Source of the DNA: Komagataeibacter nataicola | Lineage (GTDB): Bacteria > Pseudomonadota > Alphaproteobacteria > Acetobacterales > Acetobacteraceae | Reading direction: 5' to 3' | DNA: 64,000 nt | NCBI RefSeq assembly: GCF_003207795.1 | Contig: NZ_NIRT01000005.1 | Location: forward strand, 62,001-126,000 | Shown: positions 36,062 to 47,188 of the stretch, in pieces | Layout of the letters: each line of letters starts with the position of its first letter | Position numbering within the stretch: the stretch's first letter is position 1 | Translations under genes and position numbers: made by a program | Notes under the pieces: generated by a model | Databases searched by the model: none | What the model was told of the DNA's origin: nothing | Seen by the model: the letters and a program-made list of their open reading frames with translations, nothing else

Positions 36062-37287
36062 GAAGTGTGTCCGTCAACATGCGGGGAGTTGAAAAAGGCG
36101 GCAATGCGGGCGACCAGACGCTGCGCCACCTGCATCTTGTCCAGCCGGGGCCAGTGGGTGCAGCCGGTGGCGTCAATCAGGTCGATCTCGTTCTCAGCGC
36201 CGCCCATGATGCCGCTTTCAGGGCTGACATCATTGGCCACGATCCAGTCGCACCCCTTGCGCAGGCGCTTGGCGGTGGCGTGTTCGACCACATGCTCCGT
36301 CTCGGCGGCAAAGCCCACCACCAGGCGCGGCCGGGTGGGGGCGGGCTGGCTCAGCGTGGCCAGAATGTCAGGGTTTGGCACAAGATGCAGCGCGGGCGGG
36401 GGCTGTCCTGCGGCTTTCTTGATCTTCTGCGGGGCTTCAGCGACATGCCAGTCCGCTACGGCAGCGGCGCAGACGGCAATATCGCACGGCAGGGCCTGCT
36501 GGCACGCCGCCAGCATGGCGCGTGCGGTCTCGACGCGCAGGGTGTGCACGCCCGGCGGGTCGGGCAGGGTGGTCGGTCCGCTGACCAGTGTTACGTCAGC
36601 CCCCGCTGCCGCCAGCGCACGCGCAATGGCATAACCCTGCGTGCCTGATGAGCGGTTGGCCAGATAGCGCACGGGGTCGATCGGCTCATGCGTGGGGCCT
36701 GCGGTGACCAGCGCACGGCGGTCCGCAAGCGGCTGTTCGCCCTCAAGCCGGGCCATGATGGCGGCGAGAATGGAGTGGGGCTCGGCCAGTCGTCCCGGCC
36801 CGTGCTCGTTGCACGCCATCAGCCCGGTTTCGGGGCCAACGAATTCCACGCCGCGCGCTGCAAGGGTCGCGATATTGGCCTGTGTGGCGGGGTGCTGCCA
36901 CATCCGCACGTTCATGGCGGGGGCGGCCAGCACCGGCGTATCGGTGGCCAGCAGCACGGTGGTGGCGAGGTCATCGGCCAGACCTGCGCTCATGCGGGCC
37001 AGAATATCGGCAGTGGCGGGGCAGACCACGATCAGGTCACTGCTGCGCGACAGGGCTATATGGCCCATCTCGCTTTCATCGGTCAGGGAGAACAGGTCGC
37101 TGAACACGCGCTCGCCACTCAGGGCCTGAAGCGCGAGAGGTGTGACGAATCGGGCGCCTCCTTCCGTCAGCACCGTGCGCACGCGGATGTCGCGTTCCCT
37201 GAGCCTGCGGATGAGATCAAGCGCCTTGTAGGCGGCGATTCCCCCACACACCACCAGCAGGACAGAACGGTCTGCCCGTGCCCCCAT
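36058..37287 (-). CDS. coaBC: Bifunctional phosphopantothenoylcysteine decarboxylase/synthetase
   Basis: 409 residues. The N-terminal CoaC flavoprotein half begins [25 protein letters not shown], with [14 protein letters not shown] and the active-site [13 protein letters not shown]. The C-terminal CoaB half has [32 protein letters not shown]. Together they convert 4'-phosphopantothenate plus cysteine to phosphopantetheine on the CoA route. It overlaps ubiE by one base and dut by four, so it lies in the middle of a coupled operon. Confidence 0.96.
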   Translation of the reverse strand: MGARADRSVLLVVCGGIAAYKALDLIRRLRERDIRVRTVLTEGGARFVTPLALQALSGERVFSDLFSLTDESEMGHIALSRSSDLIVVCPATADILARMSAGLADDLATTVLLATDTPVLAAPAMNVRMWQHPATQANIATLAARGVEFVGPETGLMACNEHGPGRLAEPHSILAAIMARLEGEQPLADRRALVTAGPTHEPIDPVRYLANRSSGTQGYAIARALAAAGADVTLVSGPTTLPDPPGVHTLRVETARAMLAACQQALPCDIAVCAAAVADWHVAEAPQKIKKAAGQPPPALHLVPNPDILATLSQPAPTRPRLVVGFAAETEHVVEHATAKRLRKGCDWIVANDVSPESGIMGGAENEIDLIDATGCTHWPRLDKMQVAQRLVARIAAFFNSPHVDGHTS

Positions 37288-38084
37288 CAGATCTTCCAGC
37301 CGGAATGGATGGCCGCGATCCCGCCCGAGAGGTTCTGGTAGGACACACGCTCAAGCCCTGCCTCGCGCATCATGTCGGCCAGGGTTTCCTGATCGGGGAA
37401 CATGCGGATGCTTTCAGCGAGGTACTGGTAGCTCTCGCGGTCACCCGCGATCGCCGCACCCATGCGCGGCAGCACGTGGAAGGACCAGGCATCATATACG
37501 GGTGCAAAGGCCGCGACCTGCACGCGCGAGAATTCAAGGCACAGGAACCGCCCGCCGGGGCGCAGGATGCGGCGCGCCTCGCGCAGCACCTGCAGCTTGT
37601 CGGTGCAGTTGCGCAGGCCGAAGGCGATGGAGACGCGATCCACCGAATTGTCGGCCAGCGGAATGGCCTCGGCATCAACGGCCATGAAGTTGAGGCCCGA
37701 CACCAGCCCGCGCTCCATCGCGCGGTTGCGGCCTACCGTGAGCATGCTCACGTTTATGTCGGACAGGATGGCGGGGCCACCCCCGCCGCGCAGCCAGCCG
37801 AACGAGATGTCACCCGTGCCACCGGCCAGATCGAGCAGCGACAGGTCGGGGTGGGGGGCGAGTTCGTTGACGAAAATCTTCTTCCACGCGCGGTGGATGC
37901 CCAGCGACATCACGTCGTTCATGATGTCGTATTTGGAGGCCACGCTGTCAAAGACTTCGCGCACCATGGATTTCTTCTCGCGCAATGGCACATCGCGGAA
38001 GCCGAAATCAGTGGTATCCGCATGGCGGTCATCGGGACGGCCGGCGGAAGGAGAGGGATGGTATGGCTGGCTATTGTCGGTCAT
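37287..38084 (-). CDS. ubiE: Ubiquinone/menaquinone biosynthesis C-methyltransferase
   Basis: 265 residues. The SAM-binding site LDLAGGTGDISFGWL and family motifs SKYDIMNDVMSLGIHRAWK and IAFGLRNCTDKLQVLREARRILRPGGRFLCLEFS identify UbiE. It methylates the ubiquinone ring precursor in the cytosol/membrane. It is the first gene of the minus-strand operon, divergent from mutM with about 30 bp between starts. The common partner ubiB is not between ubiE and coaBC here. Confidence 0.96.
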   Translation of the reverse strand: MTDNSQPYHPSPSAGRPDDRHADTTDFGFRDVPLREKKSMVREVFDSVASKYDIMNDVMSLGIHRAWKKIFVNELAPHPDLSLLDLAGGTGDISFGWLRGGGGPAILSDINVSMLTVGRNRAMERGLVSGLNFMAVDAEAIPLADNSVDRVSIAFGLRNCTDKLQVLREARRILRPGGRFLCLEFSRVQVAAFAPVYDAWSFHVLPRMGAAIAGDRESYQYLAESIRMFPDQETLADMMREAGLERVSYQNLSGGIAAIHSGWKI

Positions 38085-38113
38085 GATGCACAGGTATAAC
38101 CCCAGATGAGGCC

Positions 38114-38968
38114 ATGCCGGAACTCCCTGAAGTCGAAACTGTGATGCGCGGGATGCGAGTGCATCTTGAAGGTCACACTATTTCCCGCGCCAGCACGCAC
38201 CATACGGGGCTGCGCTGGCCGTTTCCCCCCGGTCTGGCCCAGGCGCTGGAAGGACAGCGGATCGATGGATTCGCCCGGCGGGGGAAATATATCCTCATCA
38301 CCCTTTCGGGTGGGAATGTGGTCGTGCTGCATCTGGGCATGTCCGGGCGCGTGCTGCTCTCGCGCCCCACGCAAGCCGAGCGCGCGGCCCCGGCCGCCCT
38401 GCACGAGCATCTGGTGATCGAAACCGGGGAGGGGGCGCGCTGCGGGCTGGTCGATCCGCGTCGCTTCGGCATGGTCGATCTGGTGCCGGTGGCGGGTGTG
38501 GAAGGTCACCGCCTGCTTGCGGGCATGGGCCCCGAGCCGCTGGGCAACCGCTTTGATGGGCCATGGCTTGCGGCAAAAGGCCGGGGGCGGCGCACCAGCA
38601 TCAAGGCGCTGCTGCTTGATCAGCGCGTGGTGGCGGGGCTGGGCAATATCTATGTGTCCGAGGCGCTGTTCCGCGCACGCATTCACCCCGCGCGGGCGGC
38701 GGGTGAGATCAGTGGCGCGGAATATGATGAGCTGGCGACGCAGGTCCGCGCCGTGCTCGGGGAGGCGATTGCCGCAGGCGGCTCAAGCCTGCGTGATTAT
38801 GTGCAACCCGATGGGGAACTCGGCTATTTCCAGCATGCGTGGCGCGTTTATGGGCGTGAAGGGGCAGGATGCCCCGATTGCCCCGGCCCGCCTGCGTGTG
38901 ATGGGGTGGAACGCATCACCCAATCGGGGCGTTCGAGCTTTTTCTGCCCCCGCCAGCAGGAGGCATGA
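38114..38968 (+). CDS. mutM: Formamidopyrimidine-DNA glycosylase
   Basis: 284 residues. The protein begins [13 protein letters not shown] with the catalytic N-terminal Pro and Glu, includes HLGMSGR and the helix-two-turn-helix [21 protein letters not shown], and ends in a CxxC...CxxC-like zinc finger (CPDCPG and FFCPRQQ). One finger pair looks altered, since the last Cys pair is CPRQQEA; only one Cys is clear there. The enzyme removes 8-oxoguanine. It is divergent from ubiE and precedes rpsT. Confidence 0.95.
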   Translation: MPELPEVETVMRGMRVHLEGHTISRASTHHTGLRWPFPPGLAQALEGQRIDGFARRGKYILITLSGGNVVVLHLGMSGRVLLSRPTQAERAAPAALHEHLVIETGEGARCGLVDPRRFGMVDLVPVAGVEGHRLLAGMGPEPLGNRFDGPWLAAKGRGRRTSIKALLLDQRVVAGLGNIYVSEALFRARIHPARAAGEISGAEYDELATQVRAVLGEAIAAGGSSLRDYVQPDGELGYFQHAWRVYGREGAGCPDCPGPPACDGVERITQSGRSSFFCPRQQEA

Positions 38969-39098
38969 GACGATTTAGGCAAAGACTTGTCTTGACGAAT
39001 ACGGTCAGGGTGGACTAGATCGCCAGCCTGATATGGGATGTCCGCACGATCGGGTGGCGGACCGCCGTAACCTGATTTATGCAGATGAACTGAGAGCA

Positions 39099-39368
39099 AT
39101 GGCCAATACAGCATCCGCGCGCAAGCGCATCCGTCAGAACGAACGCCGCAACGCCCGCAACACCGCGCGCCTCTCCCGCGTGCGCACCTTCGTGAAGAAG
39201 GTCGAGACCGCGATCGCCACCGGCAAGAAGGACGACGCCGTGGTGGCCCTGCGTGAGGCACAGCCCGAAATGCAGCGCGCCGTTGGCAAGGGCGTTCTTC
39301 ACGCCAACACGGTTGCCCGTCGTATTTCCCGCCTGTCCGCCCGTATCAAGTCGCTCGCTGCTGCGTAA
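39099..39368 (+). CDS. rpsT: 30S ribosomal protein S20
   Basis: 89 residues, [36 protein letters not shown] and on to the end [17 protein letters not shown], a highly basic helical protein that matches S20. It binds 16S rRNA in the small subunit. The frame is open from 39033, but the ATG at 39099 gives the conserved MANT start. A strong terminator hairpin follows. Confidence 0.97.
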   Translation: MANTASARKRIRQNERRNARNTARLSRVRTFVKKVETAIATGKKDDAVVALREAQPEMQRAVGKGVLHANTVARRISRLSARIKSLAAA

Positions 39369-39417
39369 GATACGGCTGGTTTCTTTCATCTGAAAGAAGG
39401 CTGGAAGTAATAAAAGA

Positions 39418-39457
39418 GGTCGTCTGTCGCCATTATTGGCGATGACGGCCTTTTTTT
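39418..39457 (+). terminator. Rho-independent terminator of rpsT
   Basis: GGTCGTCTGTCGCC and GGCGATGACGGCC pair around ATTATT, followed by seven T residues. It has one bulge and a G-U pair. It lies about 50 bp past the rpsT stop. Confidence 0.85.
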
Positions 39458-39458
39458 G

Positions 39459-39467
39459 TTATCCACA
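39459..39467 (+). promoter_or_regulatory. DnaA box TTATCCACA
   Basis: A perfect match to the consensus TTATCCACA lies directly after the rpsT terminator and 269 bp before the dnaA ATG. Confidence 0.8.
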
Positions 39468-39543
39468 TCTTGCGGGTGTGAACGGGTTTTGGCGGGGGCG
39501 GGGCAGATTCCCGTTGCTTCGCCCGATTCCGTGCTCTAAATTA

Positions 39544-39552
39544 TGGGGATAA
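39544..39552 (-). promoter_or_regulatory. DnaA box with one mismatch (TTATCCCCA)
   Basis: On the minus strand TTATCCCCA differs from the consensus by one base and faces the perfect box 77 bp away. The pair suggests DnaA binding at its own promoter region. Confidence 0.55.
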
Positions 39553-39735
39553 TTCCAGCGTCATCGGTGGTTCCGGCCGAAGGGTCGGGCTGTGGGTCGT
39601 GCCGATGGCACGGCTTGTGGCCTGTCCTGTCGGGGAAGGGCCGGTGGCGCGGGGTGGTGGAATGGAGCGGGGTTTACGGCAGGGGCATGCGCGCGGGCGG
39701 TGTCCTTTTCGTGCCCCATGTGGCGGGGAGCGGAT

Positions 39736-41196
39736 ATGACGGGCGGACTGGAAGGCTACGACGCGGTTGCGGAAGCCAACGCGCAGAAAAGTGTGCTCGC
39801 CATCCACTGGTCGCGCATCTGCGAGCGGCTGAAGGCCGAGGTGGGCGAAGTCGAATACCGTACATGGCTGCGCCAGATCACGGTTGGCCCGGTGGAGGAG
39901 GACGAGATCACCCTTTACCTGCCCACGCGCTTCCTGCGCGACTGGGTGCGCGGGCAGTATGGCGACCGCCTCGGCGCGCTGTGGCATGCCGAAGTGCCCG
40001 CCATCCGCCGCGTCGAGTTGCAGGTGGCCCGTCCCTCAGCCCAGCCCGCCCCCGATGCCGTGGCGCAGGAAGCATCAGCCGCCCCGGCCGCTGCCGCCCC
40101 GAGTGAGCCGGCGGTGCCCGCGGTAGCGCCCGTGGCGGCTGAAAGCCCACGGCAGGCCGAGGTGCGCAGCGACCTCGCAGCCCCGCTCGAGCCGCGCTTT
40201 ACGTTTGATACCTTTGTCGTGGGCAAGCCCAACGAGTTCGCCTATGCCTGCGCCCGCCGCGTGGCCGAGCGCCCGTCCAGCCCCGGCTTCAACCCCCTGT
40301 TCCTTTATGGCGGCGTGGGTCTGGGCAAGACCCATCTCATGCACGCCATCGGGGCGGAACTGCTGCGTGGCGGCAAGGTCTCGGTGGCCTATATGTCGGC
40401 CGAGAAGTTCATGTACCGCTTCATCGGGGCCATCCGCTCGCAGTCCACGCTCGAATTCAAGGACCAGTTGCGCTCGGTTGACGTGCTGATGATCGATGAC
40501 CTGCAGTTCCTCATCGGCAAGGACAACACGCAGGACGAATTTTTCCACACCTTCAACGCACTGGTCGATGCCGGGCGGCAGATCGTGGTCTCGGCCGACA
40601 AGTCGCCCTCCGACCTGTCAGGGCTTGAGGACCGGCTGCGCACCCGGCTGGGCTGCGGCATGGTGGCTGATATCCATGCCACTACCTTCGAGCTGCGCAT
40701 CTCCATCCTCGAGGCCAAGGCCGCGGCGTCCGGTGTTGTGGTGCCGGCCAAGGTGCTGGAATTCCTCGCGCACAAGATCACGTCGAACGTGCGTGAGCTT
40801 GAGGGCGCGCTCAACCGCCTGATCGCGCATGCCAACCTGTTTGGTCGCCCCGTCACGCTGGAAGCGACGCAGGATGTGCTGCACGACATCCTCAAGGCGC
40901 ATGACCGGCGCGTGACCATCGAGGAAATCCAGCGCAAGGTGGCCGAGCACTGGAACACCCGCCTGACCGACATGTTCTCCGCCCGCCGGGGCCGGGCTGT
41001 GGCGCGGCCGCGCCAGGTGGCGATGTATCTTGCCAAGCAGCTGACCAGCCGCTCCTACCCCGAGATTGGGCGCAAGTTCGGCAACCGCGACCACACCACC
41101 GTCATGTATGGCGTGACCAAGGTGGAGCAGCTGATGGCCCAAGACCCCGCCTTTGCCGAGGATGTGGAACTGCTGCGCCGCATGCTGGAAACCTGA
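39736..41196 (+). CDS. dnaA: Chromosomal replication initiator protein
   Basis: 486 residues from the ATG at 39736 with GGGGAG upstream; the open frame to 39592 is not conserved. Domain I (VLAIHWSRICERLKAEVGEVEYRTWL) is followed by an Ala/Pro-rich linker, then the AAA+ domain with Walker A GGVGLGKTHL at about residue 192 and Walker B VLMIDDLQFL. The C-terminal DNA-binding helix contains RDHTTVMYGVTKVE. It opens the origin and, by the boxes upstream, likely represses its own gene. dnaN follows 110 bp downstream. Confidence 0.97.
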   Translation: MTGGLEGYDAVAEANAQKSVLAIHWSRICERLKAEVGEVEYRTWLRQITVGPVEEDEITLYLPTRFLRDWVRGQYGDRLGALWHAEVPAIRRVELQVARPSAQPAPDAVAQEASAAPAAAAPSEPAVPAVAPVAAESPRQAEVRSDLAAPLEPRFTFDTFVVGKPNEFAYACARRVAERPSSPGFNPLFLYGGVGLGKTHLMHAIGAELLRGGKVSVAYMSAEKFMYRFIGAIRSQSTLEFKDQLRSVDVLMIDDLQFLIGKDNTQDEFFHTFNALVDAGRQIVVSADKSPSDLSGLEDRLRTRLGCGMVADIHATTFELRISILEAKAAASGVVVPAKVLEFLAHKITSNVRELEGALNRLIAHANLFGRPVTLEATQDVLHDILKAHDRRVTIEEIQRKVAEHWNTRLTDMFSARRGRAVARPRQVAMYLAKQLTSRSYPEIGRKFGNRDHTTVMYGVTKVEQLMAQDPAFAEDVELLRRMLET

Positions 41197-41306
41197 GCCG
41201 CATTTCGGGCGCGCGCCCCTTTACCGCTGTTGCTTCAGGCTGCTAGACAGGTCTCCCCCGTTTTGTGCTTTTTTGGGTGCTGCGGGATGTGGAGGATATC
41301 GTACCG

Positions 41307-42431
41307 ATGAAGTTGAAGGCTGACCGCGTAACGCTGCTCAAGGCACTGGCCCATATCCAGAGCGTTGCCGAGAAGCGCAATACCATCCCCATCCTGGCCA
41401 ACGTGCTGATCAATGTCACCGATGGCGCAATGACGCTTACCGCCACCGACATGGAAATTGCCGTGGTCGAGGGCATGGCGGCCGAAACGCTGCGTGATGG
41501 CGCGGTCACGGCGCCGGCAGCCGTGCTGTACGAAATCGTGCGCAAGCTGCCCGATGGCGCGCAGGTCGAGTTCGACCACGCCGGGGGGGATGCGCCGCTG
41601 GGCCTGCGGGCGGGGCGTTTTGCCACCAGCCTCAACGTGCTCGATGTGGATGACTTCCCCTCCATGATGGCAGGCAGCCTGCCGCATGAATTCAGCATTC
41701 CGGCCCAGGTGCTGCGTGGCCTGATCGACCGCACGCGCTTCGCCATCTCCACCGAGGAGACGCGTTACTACCTCAACGGCATTTTCCTGCATGTGGCCGA
41801 GGGTGAGGCCGGGCAGGTGCTGCGCGCGGTTGCAACCGACGGCCACCGCCTCGCGCGCGTCGAGACCGAACTGCCGCCGGGCAGTGAGGGCATGCCCGGC
41901 GTGATCGTGCCGCGCAAGACCGTGGGCGAACTGCGCAAGCTGCTTGATGAAGGGCCGGAGCAGGTCGATATCGCCCTGTCAGACACGCGCATCCAGTTCA
42001 CCATCGGCAACATCACGCTTACGTCCAAGCTGATTGATGGCACGTTCCCCGAATATGAGCGCGTGATCCCGCATGGCAATGACCGCATCCTGCGCGTGGG
42101 CAAGAAGATCTTCTCCGATGCCGTGGCCCGTGTCGCGGCCATCAGCCAGGAGCGTTCGCGCCCGGTCAAGCTGAGCATGGCGCATAACCTGCTTACCCTG
42201 TCCGCCGCCAGCCAGGATCAGGGCTCGGCCACTGAGGAACTTGATGAGAATCACGTGTCCTATGACGCGCCGCCCATCGAGATCGGCTTTCAGGCCCGTT
42301 ATCTCAATGACATTACCGACCAGGTGGAAAAGGAAGTGGAATTCGCGTTTTCCGACAGTTCCGCGCCTACCATCGTGCGGGATGTGGACAGCCCCTCGGC
42401 GCTGTACGTGCTGATGCCCATGCGCGTTTGA
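41307..42431 (+). CDS. dnaN: DNA polymerase III beta sliding clamp
   Basis: 374 residues from the ATG at 41307 with GGAGG upstream. Three repeated clamp domains are present; recognisable blocks are MKLKADRVTLLKALAHIQSVAEKRNTIPILANV, VATDGHRLARVETELP and the C-terminal YVLMPMRV hydrophobic pocket strand. It encircles DNA and tethers polymerase III. The gene sits between dnaA and recF, the classical replication block. Confidence 0.97.
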   Translation: MKLKADRVTLLKALAHIQSVAEKRNTIPILANVLINVTDGAMTLTATDMEIAVVEGMAAETLRDGAVTAPAAVLYEIVRKLPDGAQVEFDHAGGDAPLGLRAGRFATSLNVLDVDDFPSMMAGSLPHEFSIPAQVLRGLIDRTRFAISTEETRYYLNGIFLHVAEGEAGQVLRAVATDGHRLARVETELPPGSEGMPGVIVPRKTVGELRKLLDEGPEQVDIALSDTRIQFTIGNITLTSKLIDGTFPEYERVIPHGNDRILRVGKKIFSDAVARVAAISQERSRPVKLSMAHNLLTLSAASQDQGSATEELDENHVSYDAPPIEIGFQARYLNDITDQVEKEVEFAFSDSSAPTIVRDVDSPSALYVLMPMRV

Positions 42432-42453
42432 GCGCAGGCCCCATTACGGCGGC

Positions 42454-43578
42454 ATGGCCTGTATAACGCGGCTGACGCTGACGGATTTCCGGAACTATCG
42501 CCGCCTGTCATGGCAGGCGGCGCAGCCGGTTACGGTCATTACCGGGCCGAATGGCAGCGGTAAGACCAATCTGCTTGAAGCCGTGTCGCTGCTCGTTCCC
42601 GGTCGTGGGTTGCGGGGCGCGCGCATGGATGAACTGCCCCGCCATGGCGCGGCCCTGTGGGGTGTTGCAGCGCAGGTGGAGGCGATGGACGGGGATGAGG
42701 CCCTGTCCGTGCAACTCGCAACAGGGGCCGATCCATTGCGACCCGAGCGCCGGGTGTTCCGGGTGGACGGACAGGCGCTGCGCAACCGCGATGGCGTTGG
42801 CGAATATTTCTCGGCCGTATGGATCACGCCGCAGATGGATCGCCTGTTCCTTGAAGGGGCAGGGGGGCGGCGGCGTTTTCTCGACCGGCTGGTGCAGGCG
42901 CTTGAACCCGGCCATGCCCGTGAACTCGCAGCCCATGACCGCGCCATGGCGCAGCGCAGCCGCCTGCTGGCCCAGCGCAACCCCGATTCCGGCTGGCTTG
43001 CCGCCCTTGAGCACACCATGGCCCGCCATGCGGTAGCCACCGTGGCCGCGCGGATGGACATGGTCAGCCGCCTCAATACCGATGAACAGGCGCTGGCCGA
43101 TGGTTTTCCCGCCGCCCGGCTGGAACTTGAATGCGATATTGCCGCCCATCTGGCCACCCAGCCAGCCCTTGCGGTGGAGGACTGGCTGGCCGGGCAGATC
43201 GCGCATACGCGCGGTATTGACCGCCAGCGCGGCGGTAGCCGTTTTGGTGCGCACCGCACAGGCCTTGCCATGGCCGACCGGGTGAGCGGACGCGCCGCCG
43301 CCCAGTCCAGCACCGGCCAGCAGAAGGCGCTGCTGCTGGGCATCGTGCTGTCGCATGCGCGCATCCTTGCCGCGTGCCGGGGGCAGGTGCCCATGCTTCT
43401 GCTCGATGAGCCGCTGGTGCATCTGGATGAAGCCCGCAGGCAGGCCCTGTTCCGCGCCGTGGGCCGCATGCGCACTGGCGTGTTCCTGACCGGAACGGAC
43501 GCCGAACAGTTCGCCCCGCTGCGTGGCCGTGCCGCATTCGAGACACCAGGCGCGGGTAATCTTGCCCATGAGGCCTGA
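42454..43578 (+). CDS. recF: DNA replication and repair protein RecF
   Basis: 374 residues. The N-terminus ITRLTLTDFRNYRRLSW leads to Walker A GPNGSGKTNLLEAV at about residue 31. The signature Q-rich part is STGQQKALLLGIVLSHARIL, followed by Walker B PMLLLDEPLVHLD. RecF loads RecA at gaps with RecO and RecR. It starts 23 bp after dnaN and is likely cotranscribed with it. Confidence 0.95.
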   Translation: MACITRLTLTDFRNYRRLSWQAAQPVTVITGPNGSGKTNLLEAVSLLVPGRGLRGARMDELPRHGAALWGVAAQVEAMDGDEALSVQLATGADPLRPERRVFRVDGQALRNRDGVGEYFSAVWITPQMDRLFLEGAGGRRRFLDRLVQALEPGHARELAAHDRAMAQRSRLLAQRNPDSGWLAALEHTMARHAVATVAARMDMVSRLNTDEQALADGFPAARLELECDIAAHLATQPALAVEDWLAGQIAHTRGIDRQRGGSRFGAHRTGLAMADRVSGRAAAQSSTGQQKALLLGIVLSHARILAACRGQVPMLLLDEPLVHLDEARRQALFRAVGRMRTGVFLTGTDAEQFAPLRGRAAFETPGAGNLAHEA

Positions 43579-43617
43579 TTTGCGTGGGGAATGCTGGTTC
43601 CGCCGGGCGGTTGGGGC

Positions 43618-43623
43618 TATAAT
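43618..43623 (+). promoter_or_regulatory. Candidate -10 box of gyrB
   Basis: TATAAT follows GGGGC, 46 bp before the gyrB ATG. The expected -35 region (TGGTTC at 43595-43600) is a poor match. A weak DnaA-like TTATCCGCT lies at 43643. Confidence 0.45.
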
Positions 43624-43632
43624 GCATTCTGA

Positions 43633-46137
<2,505 letters not shown>

Positions 46138-46143
46138 TCGCGC

Positions 46144-46824
46144 TCAGGCAGGCCGCAATTCACCTGCCAGATGCGGCAGTTCGGTAATGGAATCGGCGCC
46201 GACCGTGGCTCCGGCTTCCATTTCCGGTCGCCCGTAGCCCCAGCGGGCGAACACGACGGGCACATGCGCGCCGATGGCGCTGGCCACGTCGTTATGGTGG
46301 TCGCCGGTCATGATGGCGCGGGCAGGGGTGCTGCCCGCCTGTTCAATGGTGCCCAGCAGGTGGCGCGGGTCGGGCTTGCGCACGCCAAAGCTGTCACCTC
46401 CGCCTACACTGACGAACCATTTTTCCAGGTCCATGACCTTGAGGATATGCCGCGCCGCCGCAACAGGCTTGTTGGTGCACACCGCCATGTGCCAGCCCGC
46501 CTCGCGCAACGCCGCCAGTGCTGCGACCGTGCCGGGAAAGGAGCGGGAGCGATCGGTTGAATGCGGGGTGTAACGGGCCATGTAGCGGGCAATGGCCTCA
46601 GGGCGGTCGATGCGGGCGGCGGCGGGGCCAGCATGGTCGAGCAGGCGGCTGACCAGCACGGCCACCCCATCACCAATCATCGGGCGCACTGCGGCGGGTG
46701 TTATGCCCGGCAGGCCGTATTGCGACAGCAGCCAGTCGGCGCAGGTCGCAAGATCGGGCAGGCTGTCGATGAGCGTGCCATCCATATCAAAAACTGCCAG
46801 ACGGGGGAGGGATGATGTCATCAT
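46144..46824 (-). CDS. gph: Phosphoglycolate phosphatase, HAD family
   Basis: 226 residues from the ATG at 46824 (a second ATG follows). HAD motif I is FDMDGTLIDSLPDL, motif II is CTNKPVAAA, and the terminal acidic motif is MTGDHHNDVASAIGA. It hydrolyses 2-phosphoglycolate, formed in DNA repair or oxygenation, in the cytosol. Other HAD substrates cannot be excluded. It converges on gyrB with only six bases between stops. Confidence 0.88.
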   Translation of the reverse strand: MMTSSLPRLAVFDMDGTLIDSLPDLATCADWLLSQYGLPGITPAAVRPMIGDGVAVLVSRLLDHAGPAAARIDRPEAIARYMARYTPHSTDRSRSFPGTVAALAALREAGWHMAVCTNKPVAAARHILKVMDLEKWFVSVGGGDSFGVRKPDPRHLLGTIEQAGSTPARAIMTGDHHNDVASAIGAHVPVVFARWGYGRPEMEAGATVGADSITELPHLAGELRPA

Positions 46825-47188
46825 GAACGCCTTTGACTGTCTGGCGTTCAGCAAGCCTCACCACGCAATGGCCTGCAAGTCATAAGAGATTGTCTGAACG
46901 TATGTCATTGATAAAAAGGAAGAAAATTTTTTTGGGTGTCGCCTTTGTCCAGGCAGGCTTCAGTGCTCCAGCGCTTTTTGAAAAAAGCTTCACCAAAACC
47001 TTTTACAATTTCAGGGTATTATTGAGGCCTGTCCTGTTGAACAAATGGGAGCTGCAAAATTTCATGTTTCTTATCAACCTGTTCTTTTCGGGCGGTCGTG
47101 CCGTAGCACTCCGACATTCGAAGTGATGCGCCCCCGCGCGGATAAGGGTTTGACAGGGCAGTCAGGTGCGGAGTACCCGCACACTGCC
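46825..47188. other. Divergent intergenic region between gph and glmU
   Basis: 364 bp containing a degraded copy of the dispersed element and the likely promoters of both genes. No small gene is supported. Confidence 0.5.
46921..47005. repeat. Degenerate full-length copy of the dispersed element
   Basis: AGAAAATTTTTTTGGGTGTCGCC at the left and CTTTTTGAAAAAAGCTTCACC plus AAAACCTT at the right keep the layout of the full copy near 31773, but hairpin 1 is decayed. It is the only clear copy in a divergent gap. Confidence 0.55.

Larger units (their letters stand above)
39369..39735. other. dnaA upstream region with DnaA boxes
   Basis: 367 bp between rpsT and dnaA. It holds the rpsT terminator, a perfect DnaA box, a second box with one mismatch, and the leader of dnaA. 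The box density is too low and AT content too modest to call an origin. DnaA autoregulation is the simpler reading. Confidence 0.55.

Noticed and set aside
39369-39735. Origin of replication upstream of dnaA.
   Set aside because: Only two DnaA boxes and no pronounced AT-rich unwinding stretch. In alphaproteobacteria the origin is often not next to dnaA.
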